NCBI RefSeq assembly: GCF_030656115.1
Contig: NZ_JAUSOO010000062.1
Coordinates: forward strand, 1 to 47,150
Reading direction: 5' to 3'
DNA from: Hydrogenophaga sp.
Lineage (GTDB): Bacteria; Pseudomonadota; Gammaproteobacteria; Burkholderiales; Burkholderiaceae_C
DNA: 47,150 nucleotides
Each line of letters opens with the position of its first letter. The stretch's first letter is position 1. Under the pieces are notes generated by a model. The model was not told the DNA's origin. It did no database searches and worked only from the letters and a program-made list of their open reading frames with translations. Made by a program: the position numbers and the translations under genes. This document shows positions 1 to 8,767 of the stretch, piece by piece.

Positions 1-105
1 ATCGCCATTGCGTACCTGCGCCTGTCCAAGCTCAAGCACCTTCCAGCTAACCCGTTCGAGTACGCAGCGCCGCGCTTCGCAGGCCTCAGCACGCATAGGT
101 GTTGA
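1..105 (+). CDS. 3' end of an unidentified gene (cut by window edge)
   Basis: The first 34 codons are open in frame 1 and end in TGA at 103-105. The tail reads like a protein C-terminus (it includes the stretch LRLSKLKHLPANPFEY). A Shine-Dalgarno-like GAAGG at 104-108 and an ATG at 118 follow directly, as expected at a gene junction. Too little is present to name a family. The call rests only on the open frame and its position, so it could be chance. Confidence 0.3.
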   Translation: MAIAYLRLSKLKHLPANPFEYAAPRFAGLSTHRC

Positions 106-117
106 AGGTCAAGTTCC

Positions 118-655
118 ATGCAAAACGGCATTGAGCCAGAATCTGTCGATCCGATTTATCGACAGAAACGCGGACGAATGGGCCTTCGTTGTTGGCGATT
201 GCTTTCGCACCCAACTGGACATACGCCTTGACGAGCGGATAGACACTGAGGCAAACAAAAAAAAGGAAGCACGTCTTGGCCGAAAATTGGAAGCAGCAGA
301 AAAGATAAAACGAAGGGTGTGGACACAAGGTGTCCCACCAGCTTATTCGTTCGGCAGGGGGCAAATATTCCACGAACGCAACGAATCGGCGGAAGGCATC
401 AAGCGAACTATTGTGGTGGAACTTGCAAGACCTGACCCGGGAGCGCTCATTGAGAGAGAAATCTCTAGTGAAGATGGGCAAGAATCAACTGTCGTTGCTG
501 AAGATACTTCCGAGGAAACAACTGAAGGATTCGTCGACTTTTACATATTGACCTATCAGAACGGGGTATTAGCCAACAGCAGCGATTCTTCAATCAAAAT
601 GCGATCAAGCCTGTCTCAATCTCGCTTCGTAGAGCTTCTTCAGAAAGGAAATTAA
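118..655 (+). CDS. Hypothetical protein, start uncertain, possible frameshift
   Basis: A long open frame (frame 2) ends at TAA 653-655 and gives a charged protein with an acidic middle (EISSEDGQESTVVAEDTSEE). I do not recognise it. Its frame has no early ATG or GTG; the only candidate starts are TTG at 8 and TTG at 131. The best-placed start signal, GAAGG then ATG at 118, is in frame 1 and stops at 231 after 37 residues. Either a TTG start is used, or one base has been inserted near 165-175 so that the ATG-118 frame has slipped. Base composition is visibly more A/T-rich than in the following genes, which hints at foreign origin. No function can be given. Confidence 0.4.
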
Positions 656-1048
656 CTCAAGATATTTTTTTGCACGCTCAATCACGAGCGCCAGAATGCT
701 CTCAACGGCGCAAAGGGGTCTTGCCTTTTGCCTTTTGCCTTTTGCCTTTTGCCTGTTGCCCGTTGCCCGTTGCCTTATGCCCTGCAGCGTCCCAGTAACG
801 GCCTTTGAACTCACGCCAACTGGCGGACGCAAAGCCCTTGAGGCAAGTTGAGCAGCAGGGGCAGTGGCACCGTTTGCGCCACCGGTCAAGGCTTGCGGTG
901 GGTCAACCGCCTGGCGATCAGCGCGCCCCATACTGACGTCACAGCGACCAAGCCGGATGCGCTCCATGCCCACAACACCCCATTCAGACCCAGACCCCCC
1001 AAGCGCAGACGCACCCCCGGGCTGGCGTGTTGCCATTGGGCAACGGGG
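656..1048. other. Intergenic stretch without a supportable gene
   Basis: This 393-base gap holds the heptamer array at 721-781 and an inverted pair GTTGCC/GGCAAC at 1029-1044. Open frames cross it on both strands, but none has a convincing start or a recognisable product. Confidence 0.5.
721..781 (+). repeat. Heptanucleotide tandem repeat (TTGCCTT)n
   Basis: Eight consecutive 7-base units are readable from 721: four TTGCCTT, then TTGCCTG, two TTGCCCG and TTGCCTT, followed by a partial ATGCC. The unit length is not a multiple of three and the array lies outside any supported gene. The drift in the last units indicates ageing of the array. A shorter array of the same unit ends the next gene. 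Confidence 0.85.
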
Positions 1049-2596
1049 TCAGGTCTTGCCTTTTGCCTTCTGCCCTACCCGCTCCCGCAACACCGTCTTC
1101 AACACCTTCCCGTAGTTGTTCTTCGGCAGCGCGTCCACGATTTCATAGCGTTTAGGCCGCTTGAAACGCGCAATATGCTCCAGGCAAAAAGCGTCGAGCG
1201 TCTTTGAATCCAGCGCCGCGCCGGGCTGCGGCACCACAAAGGCCACCACGATTTCGCCCCACTCCGGGTCCGGCGCGCCAACCACGGCCACCTCGGCCAC
1301 GCCGGGGGCGGTGAGCAGCACTTCCTCCACCTCGCGCGGGTAGATATTTGATCCACCGCTGATGATCAGGTCTTTGCTGCGGTCTTTGAGGGTCAAGAAG
1401 CCGTCGGCATCCAGCACGCCCATGTCGCCGGTCCAGAGCCAGCCGTCGCGCACAGCGGCTGCGGTGGCCTCGGGGTTTTTCCAGTAGCCGGCCATGACGC
1501 TGTCGCCTTGAATGAGCACTTCCCCCACTTCGCCCACTGGCAGCGACTCGCCGCCTGGGCCGGCCACGCGGATGCGAACCGGGGTTTGCGCCACACCCAC
1601 CGAGGCGATGCGTTCAGCATGGCGCGGGTGCTCGGTGTTGGCCAGGTGCGCGCGGCTGAGCGCGGTGCCCACCATGGGGCTTTCGCCCTGGCCGTAAATT
1701 TGCACAAAGCGCGGGCCCATGGTGCGCAGGGCGCGCTGGATGTCGGCCGCGTACATGGGCGCGCCGCCGTAAACGATGGTTTTGAAGCTTTGCCCGCACT
1801 GCTCGGGCGAGAGGCCTTGCGCTTCGGCTTCGTCCATGATGCGCTTGACGATGGTGGGCGCGGCAAACAGCGACAGCGGCCCGAGCTGCTGGCCCAGCAC
1901 GAACAGTTCGGCCGCATCAAACCCGCCCGAAGCGGGCACCACGTGGCGCGCGCCGGCCATGAGGTGCGGGATGGCGTAAATGCCGGCGCCGTGCGACATG
2001 GGTGCGGCGTAGGCAATGGCGTCGTGGGCGGCGATGGGGTCCACGTCGTTGAAGTAGGTGAGCCCCATGGTGAGCAGGTTGCGGTGCGTGATCATCACGC
2101 CCTTGGGCCGGCCGGTGGTGCCGCTGGTGTAGAACAACCAGGCGGTGTCGGAGGGGCCGCGTTCGGCGATGGCGGGCAAGCGCTCGCTGCCTTCCAGCCA
2201 GGCGGTGCAGGCGGTACTGTCGGCGTCCATCACGCCGTCCAGCCCGGTGAACGCCGCCGGGTCGGGCGCCACGTCGCTCGTCACAAAGGCCCAGCGGGCC
2301 TGGGCGTTGTCCACGATCCACTGCACTTCTTTCGGGTGCAGCTTGGCGTTGACCGGCACCACCACCAGCCCGGCCCACCAGGCGCCAAACATCAGCTCCA
2401 GGGTGCGCGGGTGGTTGCGCATGAAAAGCACCACGCGGTCGCCAGGCTGCAGGCCTGCGGCGCGCAGGTGAGCACCCACTCCGGATGCGCGCTGTGCCCA
2501 TTGCCCGTGCGTGGCCACGCTGCGGGTGCCGCTGAAAATGGCGGGGCGCGCGGGGTCTTGCAGCGCGGCGCGTTCGAGCAGGTGGGCCAGGTTCAT
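1049..2596 (-). CDS. Acyl-CoA synthetase, ANL superfamily
   Basis: Activates a carboxylic acid to its acyl-AMP and then to the CoA thioester in the cytoplasm. The 515-residue length is normal for the family. Core motifs are visible: the ATP-binding YTSGTTGRPKG at 156-166, the adenine-side motif YGQGES near 305, WTGD followed by the hinge KDRSKDLIISGG, and the C-terminal catalytic lysine in NNYGKVLK (Lys497). The overall pattern fits a medium- or long-chain fatty acid or aromatic acid ligase; the substrate cannot be read from the sequence. The last eight residues (GQKAKGKT) come from a heptamer repeat and are probably a neutral extension. The gene is divergent from the next one. Confidence 0.9.
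   Translation of the reverse strand: MNLAHLLERAALQDPARPAIFSGTRSVATHGQWAQRASGVGAHLRAAGLQPGDRVVLFMRNHPRTLELMFGAWWAGLVVVPVNAKLHPKEVQWIVDNAQARWAFVTSDVAPDPAAFTGLDGVMDADSTACTAWLEGSERLPAIAERGPSDTAWLFYTSGTTGRPKGVMITHRNLLTMGLTYFNDVDPIAAHDAIAYAAPMSHGAGIYAIPHLMAGARHVVPASGGFDAAELFVLGQQLGPLSLFAAPTIVKRIMDEAEAQGLSPEQCGQSFKTIVYGGAPMYAADIQRALRTMGPRFVQIYGQGESPMVGTALSRAHLANTEHPRHAERIASVGVAQTPVRIRVAGPGGESLPVGEVGEVLIQGDSVMAGYWKNPEATAAAVRDGWLWTGDMGVLDADGFLTLKDRSKDLIISGGSNIYPREVEEVLLTAPGVAEVAVVGAPDPEWGEIVVAFVVPQPGAALDSKTLDAFCLEHIARFKRPKRYEIVDALPKNNYGKVLKTVLRERVGQKAKGKT
1056..1076 (+). repeat. Second, short TTGCCTT array inside a gene end
   Basis: Three units (TTGCCTT, TTGCCTT, CTGCCCT) lie within the last codons of the acyl-CoA synthetase gene on the minus strand, where they encode the terminal GQKAKGK. 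Both arrays are preceded by GGGGTC, which suggests they derive from one duplicated segment. Confidence 0.7.
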
Positions 2597-2711
2597 GGGT
2601 GCCGTGTCCGTGGTGTGCTGGTGGTGACTGTTGCGGTATTTTCACAGCCCTGACGGTGGATGCACGGCGGTGTCAGGATGCCACAGGGTGTGGGCACGTA
2701 AAGTGGCTCGC

Positions 2712-4313
2712 ATGAACGACGCACTGCCGCCCCTGATCACCGCCCTGCTGAACCCGGCGCTGTATGCCGACCTGCAGCCGCAGGCGGTGGAGCGCGTGAC
2801 GCTGGTGGAAACGCATGGCGCCTGGGTGCTGCTGGCGGGCGCGTTGGCCTACAAGATCAAAAAGCCAGTGCGCTTTCCGTTCATGGACTTCAGCACCCTG
2901 GCCCTGCGCCGCCAGGCCTGCGAAACCGAGATTCGGGTGAACCGCCGCTTTCAGCAACACGATCGACCCGATACGCAGCTGTATCTGGGCGCGCTGCCCC
3001 TTGTGGGCACAGCCGCGCAACCGCGCTGGGGCGTGCCGGGCACGGCCGACGACGCACAGGCCATTGAATACGCGGTGAGCATGCGCCGCTTTGACGAAGC
3101 GGTCCGGCTGGACCACCTGTGTGAGCGCGGCGCGCTCACACCCGAGCACATGGCCAGGCTGGCGCGGCGCATGGTGATGTTTCAGGCCCGGGCCGCCGTG
3201 GCGGGCAATGGCCAGGAATGGGGCCATGCGGCCGCAGCCATGCGCTGGCCGCGCGACAACTTCAACACCCTGCGCACGGCCCTGACCGACCCCGCTGACG
3301 CCGCGCTGGTGCGCGAACTGAGCGAATGGACCGAACAGCGCTTCAGCGCCATTGAACCGCTGCTTTCGAGGCGGCGTCAAAAGGGCCGCGTGCGCGAAGG
3401 CCATGGCGACTTGCACCTGGCCAACCTGGTGCTGGTGGGGGCGGACGGTGACCAAGACGTGTTGCCGTTCGACGCCATTGAGTTCAACGACGCGCTGCGC
3501 TGGATCGACGTGGCCAACGACATGGCCTTTGCCTGGATGGACCTGCTGAATCACGGCCGCCCCGGCCTGGCCAATGTGTTGCTGAGCGCCTGGCTGGACG
3601 ACAGCGGCGATGTGTCGGCCCCCACGGTGTGGAGCTTTTTTGCCAGCTACCGTGCGGGGGTACGCGCCAAGGTGGCGGCGCTGCGCCTGGGGCAACTGGG
3701 CGGCGCTGTCCCCGAAGGAATGGCGGCGCCCGAAGCCCAAGCTTGTCTGGCCGAAGCCCGGCGCTACCTCAGGCTGGCGCAAGCCATAGCCCACCCACCC
3801 GCGCCGCAACTGGTGATCACGCACGGCCTGTCGGGCAGCGGAAAAACATGGGCTTCCAGCCGCTGGCTGGCTGCCGAGGCCACAGGCCGCGCCATACGCC
3901 TGCGCTCGGACGTGGAGCGCAAGCGCCTGCACGGCCTGAGCGCGCTGGCGCCCAGTGGCTCGGGGCTGAACACCGGACTGTACAGCCCGCAGGCCCATGG
4001 CGACACCTACGCCTCGTTGCTCAAGCGCACGCGCCGGCTGCTGACCGACGGCTGGACGGTGCTGGTGGACGCGGCCTTTTTGCGCCAGCACGAGCGCGCA
4101 GCGTTTGCCACGCTGGCACGCAGCACGGGCGCTGCGTTTCGCATCTTGGCCTGCGAAGCCCCGGTGGATGTGCTGCGCCAGCGCATCACCGAGCGGCAAG
4201 CCCACGGCACCGACGCCTCAGAGGCCACGGTGGCCGTACTGGAACAGCAACTGGGCTGGCTGGAACCACTGACCGAAGCCGAGCGCGGGCAGGTGCTGCC
4301 CGCGCCGGGCTGA
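2712..4313 (+). CDS. APH-like kinase fused to a P-loop ATPase
   Basis: A two-domain protein of 533 residues. The N-terminal half has the phosphotransferase/kinase-like signature HGDLHLAN (His231) followed by PFDAIEFN, the Brenner-type catalytic and metal-binding motifs of aminoglycoside-phosphotransferase-fold enzymes. The C-terminal part starts with a Walker A motif GLSGSGKT at 372-379 and resembles small gluconate- or zeta-type kinases. Such proteins are usually annotated as bifunctional aminoglycoside phosphotransferase/ATP-binding protein, but the real substrate is unknown and resistance should not be inferred. The ATG at 2712 was chosen because the open frame upstream lacks family similarity. 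It is convergent with the next gene, 17 bases apart. Confidence 0.85.
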   Translation: MNDALPPLITALLNPALYADLQPQAVERVTLVETHGAWVLLAGALAYKIKKPVRFPFMDFSTLALRRQACETEIRVNRRFQQHDRPDTQLYLGALPLVGTAAQPRWGVPGTADDAQAIEYAVSMRRFDEAVRLDHLCERGALTPEHMARLARRMVMFQARAAVAGNGQEWGHAAAAMRWPRDNFNTLRTALTDPADAALVRELSEWTEQRFSAIEPLLSRRRQKGRVREGHGDLHLANLVLVGADGDQDVLPFDAIEFNDALRWIDVANDMAFAWMDLLNHGRPGLANVLLSAWLDDSGDVSAPTVWSFFASYRAGVRAKVAALRLGQLGGAVPEGMAAPEAQACLAEARRYLRLAQAIAHPPAPQLVITHGLSGSGKTWASSRWLAAEATGRAIRLRSDVERKRLHGLSALAPSGSGLNTGLYSPQAHGDTYASLLKRTRRLLTDGWTVLVDAAFLRQHERAAFATLARSTGAAFRILACEAPVDVLRQRITERQAHGTDASEATVAVLEQQLGWLEPLTEAERGQVLPAPG

Positions 4314-4330
4314 AGGTCACACCGCTTTCA

Positions 4331-4885
4331 TCAGTTGCCGGCGTAAGGCAGTGAAGAGTGGTGCACCACGATGCGCAGGTTGCCGGCATCGTCTTTCACG
4401 TATTTCCAGGTTTTGTCCACCGTGGTCACGGCACCCGACTTGTTGGTGATCATGACGTTGCCCATGCTGGTGGCCGAATCGCCGGTGATGAAAACAGCGG
4501 CATTCTTGGCCTGGCACTGGGTCCAGCCCTTGAGGGCAAAGCCGGTGTCTTTTGGAAAGTTGCTGTCGCCGCCCACGAAATAAGCCAAAGCGCCGGCGCG
4601 GGTGGTGCGAAAGGTTTGCGGCACCACGGTCAGCGTGGGCTTGAACAGCACGGCACCCATCTGGTAGCCGTAGGCGCCGTCGATGACTTTTTCGGCCAGT
4701 GCTTTGGCCGCTGCCTGACCGCTTTTCTCGCCGGTCTGGCTGATGTCCACCAGCGCTTTGCACCAGCCGGCCTGTGCAGCCAGCACTTCGGCTTCGGTGA
4801 TGGATCTGTTGACCACGGTGGCAGATGCAGCGGTGCTCAGGGAGGCCAGGGTGAGTGCAGCAGCGAGTAGAGGCAAGTTTTTCAT
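4331..4885 (-). CDS. Secreted NTF2/SnoaL-like protein of unknown function
   Basis: 184 residues, starting MKNLPLLAAALTLASLSTAAS, a typical Sec signal peptide of about 22 residues. The mature part contains segments such as YGYQMGAVLFKPTL, TTRAGALAYFVGGDSNFPKD and MGNVMITNKSG, which match a family of small periplasmic NTF2-fold proteins related to the CaMKII-association domain. In some genomes these are labelled phosphoribosyl-AMP cyclohydrolase, which the sequence does not support. No catalytic residues can be assigned. It is divergent from the sensor kinase gene, with about 180 bases between, so it could be a target of that two-component system. Confidence 0.75.
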   Translation of the reverse strand: MKNLPLLAAALTLASLSTAASATVVNRSITEAEVLAAQAGWCKALVDISQTGEKSGQAAAKALAEKVIDGAYGYQMGAVLFKPTLTVVPQTFRTTRAGALAYFVGGDSNFPKDTGFALKGWTQCQAKNAAVFITGDSATSMGNVMITNKSGAVTTVDKTWKYVKDDAGNLRIVVHHSSLPYAGN

Positions 4886-5009
4886 GGCGGGGCTCCGGAT
4901 GAGGTTGTAAAAACAGGCCCCTGCACTGGCTTTGAGCGAGGGCCTGCCTGTATTGAAATACCACCGGCTGAATGGGGTTTGAACCCTGCATGACCAGCCT
5001 CTGACGGCC

Positions 5010-5026
5010 AGATGAACAGAAGATGA
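5010..5026 (+). promoter_or_regulatory. Direct repeat AGATGA x2, possible response-regulator site
   Basis: AGATGA occurs at 5010-5015 and again at 5021-5026, an 11-base step like that of OmpR/PhoB-class half-sites. It lies 40 bases before the histidine kinase start, in the spacer shared with the divergent secreted protein. Binding by the adjacent regulator is inference only. Confidence 0.3.
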
Positions 5027-5065
5027 CAACCCCGGGCAGGGGGGCAACCCGTACACAATGGGCGC

Positions 5066-6694
5066 ATGTTCCGTCGCCGCCTCAGCCTGGTCCTGATCTT
5101 TCTGGCCGCCACCCTGGCGCTGCAGGGAATTGGTGCGGTGTTTGCCCTGCGGGAAGCCGAGCGACAGGTGGTGCGCGGTCGTATTGCGAGCGACATTCAC
5201 CTGGGTTTTGTCAAACTGTCGGCCACCAAGCAGCGCTTGCGCTCGTGGGTCACGCAGCAAAAGATTGGTGCCGGCGGTGAACTGGCCGAGCGGGATGCTT
5301 TGCTGCAAAACATGAAAACGACGCTGGCCGACCTGGCTCGCCTGACCGAAGAAGCCCGCCTCACACGGCTGGACGCCACGGGCGAAGCAGAGCACCTGGC
5401 GCGGCTGGATGCCTTGCGTGTGCTGGATGTGACGGTGCGGGCCCTGGGGGCCAGCATTGGACAGATGAACGTGTTGCCGCCCGACGCACCCGCACGCCAG
5501 GGCTGGGACGCGCTCACCGAGGTTTTTGAACGCGCCGACGGCCGAGACCTGCGGCAGCTGATCACCCAGAGCATCACGCGCGAAACAGCTGCCGTGGAGC
5601 GCGAGCGCCTGGCCGCTGACCAGGCACTCGCGCGCATGCAGGCGCTGTGGATCGGCATGGCGCTGCTGCTGGCGCTCGTTGCGCTTGGGGCCATGGTGTA
5701 TTTCGCCCGCGCACTGCGCCGCCCACTGGACGCCCTGGTGAACGGCGCACAGGCCTTGCGCCAGGGCAAGTTGCAGCACCGGGTGGCAGTCCAGGGGCAA
5801 GACGAATTTTCGGATGTGGCGCGCAGCATGAACGCCATGGCCGAGGAACTCGAACAACACCGCTTGCGGGAAGCTGCTCAGCGCCACGAGCTGGAAACCG
5901 AGGTGCGCGAACGCACCCGGGCCTTGCACGAGGCCAACGAGTCGCTGCAAAGGACCGATGTGCGTCGACGACAGTTGCTGGCTGACATCAGCCACGAACT
6001 TCGCACACCCACCACCGTGATACGGGGCGAAGCCGAGATCACCTTGCGCGGTGGAACCCGCAGCGCCACGGAATACCAGGAAGCGTTGCACCGCATTGTG
6101 GACACCTCGCGCCAGCTCGGCGCCGTGATTGAAGACCTGCTGGCCATGGCGCGCAGCGACATGGATTCGCTCAGCATGGTGCGCCAGCCCGTGGACCTTT
6201 CGCTGACCCTGGCCGATGCGCTGACACAAGCCGCAGCGCTGGCAGCGGCCCACCAGATTCGCATTGAAGGCCCTTGCGGTGAGCTGAAGCCAGTGTGGTT
6301 GCTGGGCGATGCACAGCGCCTTCGCCAGCTGCTGTTGCTGATACTGGACAATGCGGTGTGCTATTCCTTTGCGCAGGGACTCGTGAAGGTGAGCGTGCAT
6401 GAGACCGGCGGTGCCAGCCCCCACGTCGAACTGCATGTGAGCGACGAAGGCATTGGCATCGAACCTGAGGAACTGCCGCATGTGTTCGAGCGGCAGTTCC
6501 GGGGCGCTGCGGCGCGGGTACACCGGGCTGGGGGCATTGGGCTTGGCCTGTCGATTGCGCAAGCGCTGGCCCAGGCACACGGCGGCAGCCTGAGCTTGCG
6601 CAGCCCGGCCAGCGCCGCGGGCAACAAGGGCACTTGTGTGGTGCTGCGCCTGCCCATGCTAAAAACCGCTGCACTGACCGTATCCGGACCGTAA
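5066..6694 (+). CDS. Sensor histidine kinase
   Basis: A 542-residue inner-membrane kinase. A first membrane helix spans about 6-28, a mostly helical periplasmic sensor region about 30-190, and a second helix about 194-214, followed by a HAMP domain and a coiled coil. The phosphoacceptor motif is DISHELRTP with His310, and the ATP-binding region carries an N-box (LLLILDNAV), DEGIGI and GIGLGLSIAQ. It phosphorylates the response regulator whose gene begins 10 bases downstream. The large, helix-rich sensor region with no PAS domain suggests a four-helix-bundle-like input. The ligand is unknown. Confidence 0.92.
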   Translation: MFRRRLSLVLIFLAATLALQGIGAVFALREAERQVVRGRIASDIHLGFVKLSATKQRLRSWVTQQKIGAGGELAERDALLQNMKTTLADLARLTEEARLTRLDATGEAEHLARLDALRVLDVTVRALGASIGQMNVLPPDAPARQGWDALTEVFERADGRDLRQLITQSITRETAAVERERLAADQALARMQALWIGMALLLALVALGAMVYFARALRRPLDALVNGAQALRQGKLQHRVAVQGQDEFSDVARSMNAMAEELEQHRLREAAQRHELETEVRERTRALHEANESLQRTDVRRRQLLADISHELRTPTTVIRGEAEITLRGGTRSATEYQEALHRIVDTSRQLGAVIEDLLAMARSDMDSLSMVRQPVDLSLTLADALTQAAALAAAHQIRIEGPCGELKPVWLLGDAQRLRQLLLLILDNAVCYSFAQGLVKVSVHETGGASPHVELHVSDEGIGIEPEELPHVFERQFRGAAARVHRAGGIGLGLSIAQALAQAHGGSLSLRSPASAAGNKGTCVVLRLPMLKTAALTVSGP

Positions 6695-6704
6695 GCGCCG
6701 CCCC

Positions 6705-7448
6705 ATGAACATCATCCTGATTGAAGACGATCCGCGCATTGCCGACTTTGTGCAGCGGGGCCTGCGCGCCGAGGGCTACCAGGTGCAGCATGCCGCCACC
6801 GGGCCTGAGGGGCTGGCGCTGGTGCAGGCGGCAGCGCGCCAACTGTCGGGCGGCACCACACCAAGCGTGGTGGTGCTGGACCTGATGCTGCCCGGCATGG
6901 GCGGCCTGGAGATTTGCCAAACGTTGCGGGCGCAAGGCGTGAAACTGCCCATATTGATACTGACCGCACTCGGTTCGCTGGACGACCGCGTGAACGGCCT
7001 GCGCACCGGTGCGGACGACTATCTGTGCAAACCCTTTGAGTTTGAAGAACTGCTGGCCCGGCTTGAGGCGCTGGCCCGCCGCTCTCACAGCCTGCAGCCC
7101 GGCCGTGCCCGTGTGCTGGCGGTTGCTGACCTTGAACTCGATCGGGAAAGCATGCGCGCAAGCCGGGCGGGCACCAGCCTGAACCTGACGGCACGCGAAC
7201 TGGCGTTGCTGGAATTGCTCATGGGCGCACCCGGGCGGCTGTTCAGCCGGGAGCGCATTTTGTCCAGCGTGTGGGGGCAAAGTGAAGACCCGCTGACCAA
7301 TGTCGTGGACGTGTACATCCGCCGTCTGCGCAGCAAGATCGACGAGGGTCACCCCGTCGCACTGATCCAGACCGTGCGCGGCCTCGGCTACCGGCTGGAA
7401 GCGCCCGCAGGGCCTTCACACCAGCCAGCCGCGCCAGCGGCTGCCTGA
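6705..7448 (+). CDS. OmpR-family response regulator
   Basis: A 247-residue DNA-binding regulator. The receiver domain has the acidic pocket EDD (7-9), the phosphorylated Asp59 in VVLDLMLPG, the Thr/Ala switch in LILTALGS and the Lys of CKPFEFEELL. The C-terminal half is a winged helix (LTARELALLELL, ending QTVRGLGYRLE). It lies 10 bases after the sensor kinase gene and is certainly its partner. Targets are not known; the divergent secreted protein and the operon itself are the nearest candidates. The proline/alanine-rich C-terminal tail (SHQPAAPAAA) is unusual but probably unstructured. Confidence 0.93.
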   Translation: MNIILIEDDPRIADFVQRGLRAEGYQVQHAATGPEGLALVQAAARQLSGGTTPSVVVLDLMLPGMGGLEICQTLRAQGVKLPILILTALGSLDDRVNGLRTGADDYLCKPFEFEELLARLEALARRSHSLQPGRARVLAVADLELDRESMRASRAGTSLNLTARELALLELLMGAPGRLFSRERILSSVWGQSEDPLTNVVDVYIRRLRSKIDEGHPVALIQTVRGLGYRLEAPAGPSHQPAAPAAA

Positions 7449-7608
7449 TCATCGACCGCCTCGGCGCTGCGCCCCGCTGCACCCGCCTCCAAACGGACAC
7501 GGGGCGCAAGAAATTTCAATCCGGCCAGGGGGCTTTCACAAGCCATTTCCGGGTGGGCTCGCTAACATCGCGCTCAGAGCACACCCACAACACCGGAGAC
7601 AAACCCCC

Positions 7609-8760
7609 ATGACCGTCATCACCACCGTCGAAGACCTGCGCGTATTGGCCAAAAAGCGCGTGCCGCGCATGTTTTACGACTACGCCGACAGCGGCTCGTG
7701 GACCGAGAGCACCTACCGCGCCAACAGCAGCGAGTTTCAAAAGATCAAGCTGCGCCAGCGCGTGGCGGTGAACATGGAAAACCGCAGCACCGCCACCAAA
7801 ATGGTGGGCCAGGTGGCCAAGATGCCAGTTTGCATTGCCCCCGTGGGCCTGACCGGCATGCAATGCGCCGACGGCGAGATCAAGGCGGCCAAGGCGGCCG
7901 AGAAGTTCGGCATCCCGTTCACGCTGTCCACCATGAGCATTTGCTCCATTGAAGACGTGGCGGAAAACACCACCGCGCCGTTCTGGTTTCAGCTCTACAT
8001 GATGCGCGACCGCGAAGCCATGGCCCGCATGATCGAGCGCTGCAAGGTGGCCCAGTGCAGCGCGCTGGTGCTCACGCTGGACCTGCAGGTGATTGGCCAG
8101 CGCCACAAAGACTTGAAGAACAAGATGCGCGCCTCGGTCATTCCGTCGCTGGGCAACATCGTGGACATCGCGACCAAACCGCGCTGGGTGCTGGGCATGA
8201 TGGGCACGCGCCGCCACACCTTTCGCAACCTGGTGGGCCACGTAAAAGGCGTGAGCGACATGAGTTCGCTGGCTTCCTGGACCAACGAGCAGTTTGACCC
8301 AACGCTGAGCTGGGAAGACGTGGCGTGGGTGAAGAAGCAGTGGGGCGGCAAGCTGATTTTGAAGGGCATCATGTGCGAGGAAGACGCGCAACTGGCCGTG
8401 GCCAGCGGGGCCGACGCCATTGTGGTGAGCAACCACGGCGGGCGCCAGCTGGACGGCGCGCCCAGCAGCATCGAAGCGCTGCCGGCCATCGTGGCCGCAG
8501 TGGGCGATCAGATTGAGGTGTGGATGGACGGCGGCATTCGCAGCGGGCAAGACGTGTTGAAGGCCTGGGCGCTGGGCGCACGCGGCACCATGATCGGCCG
8601 CGCCATGGTCTATGGCCTGGGGGCCATGGGTGAAGAAGGTGTGACCAAGGTGCTGCAAATCATGCACAAGGAACTGGATGTGACCATGGCGTTTTGCGGC
8701 CATACCAACATTCAGAATGTGGACAAAGGCATACTCCTACCCGGTACCTATCCGACTTAA
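7609..8760 (+). CDS. FMN-dependent alpha-hydroxy-acid oxidase/dehydrogenase
   Basis: A 383-residue TIM-barrel flavoprotein of the glycolate oxidase / L-lactate dehydrogenase (LldD) / mandelate dehydrogenase family, which oxidises an L-2-hydroxy acid to the 2-oxo acid. Visible hallmarks are the N-terminal FYDYADSGSWTE, the barrel strand APVGLTGM, the active-site base His276 in SNHGGRQLDG, and the phosphate-binding DGGIRSGQDVLKAWALGA and IGRAMVYGL segments. The start at 7609 is preceded by GGAGA. L-lactate is the likeliest substrate, but glycolate, mandelate or a longer 2-hydroxy acid cannot be excluded. The small gene 7 bases downstream probably shares its transcript. Confidence 0.88.
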   Translation: MTVITTVEDLRVLAKKRVPRMFYDYADSGSWTESTYRANSSEFQKIKLRQRVAVNMENRSTATKMVGQVAKMPVCIAPVGLTGMQCADGEIKAAKAAEKFGIPFTLSTMSICSIEDVAENTTAPFWFQLYMMRDREAMARMIERCKVAQCSALVLTLDLQVIGQRHKDLKNKMRASVIPSLGNIVDIATKPRWVLGMMGTRRHTFRNLVGHVKGVSDMSSLASWTNEQFDPTLSWEDVAWVKKQWGGKLILKGIMCEEDAQLAVASGADAIVVSNHGGRQLDGAPSSIEALPAIVAAVGDQIEVWMDGGIRSGQDVLKAWALGARGTMIGRAMVYGLGAMGEEGVTKVLQIMHKELDVTMAFCGHTNIQNVDKGILLPGTYPT

Positions 8761-8767
8761 TTGACCC

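Noticed and set aside
605..1036. Minus-strand open frame of 143 codons with a protein-like end (ERAKKYLELISFLKKLYEA)
   Set aside because: It runs through the heptamer repeat, overlaps the end of the gene at 118-655 and has no ribosome site; the first two thirds look non-coding.
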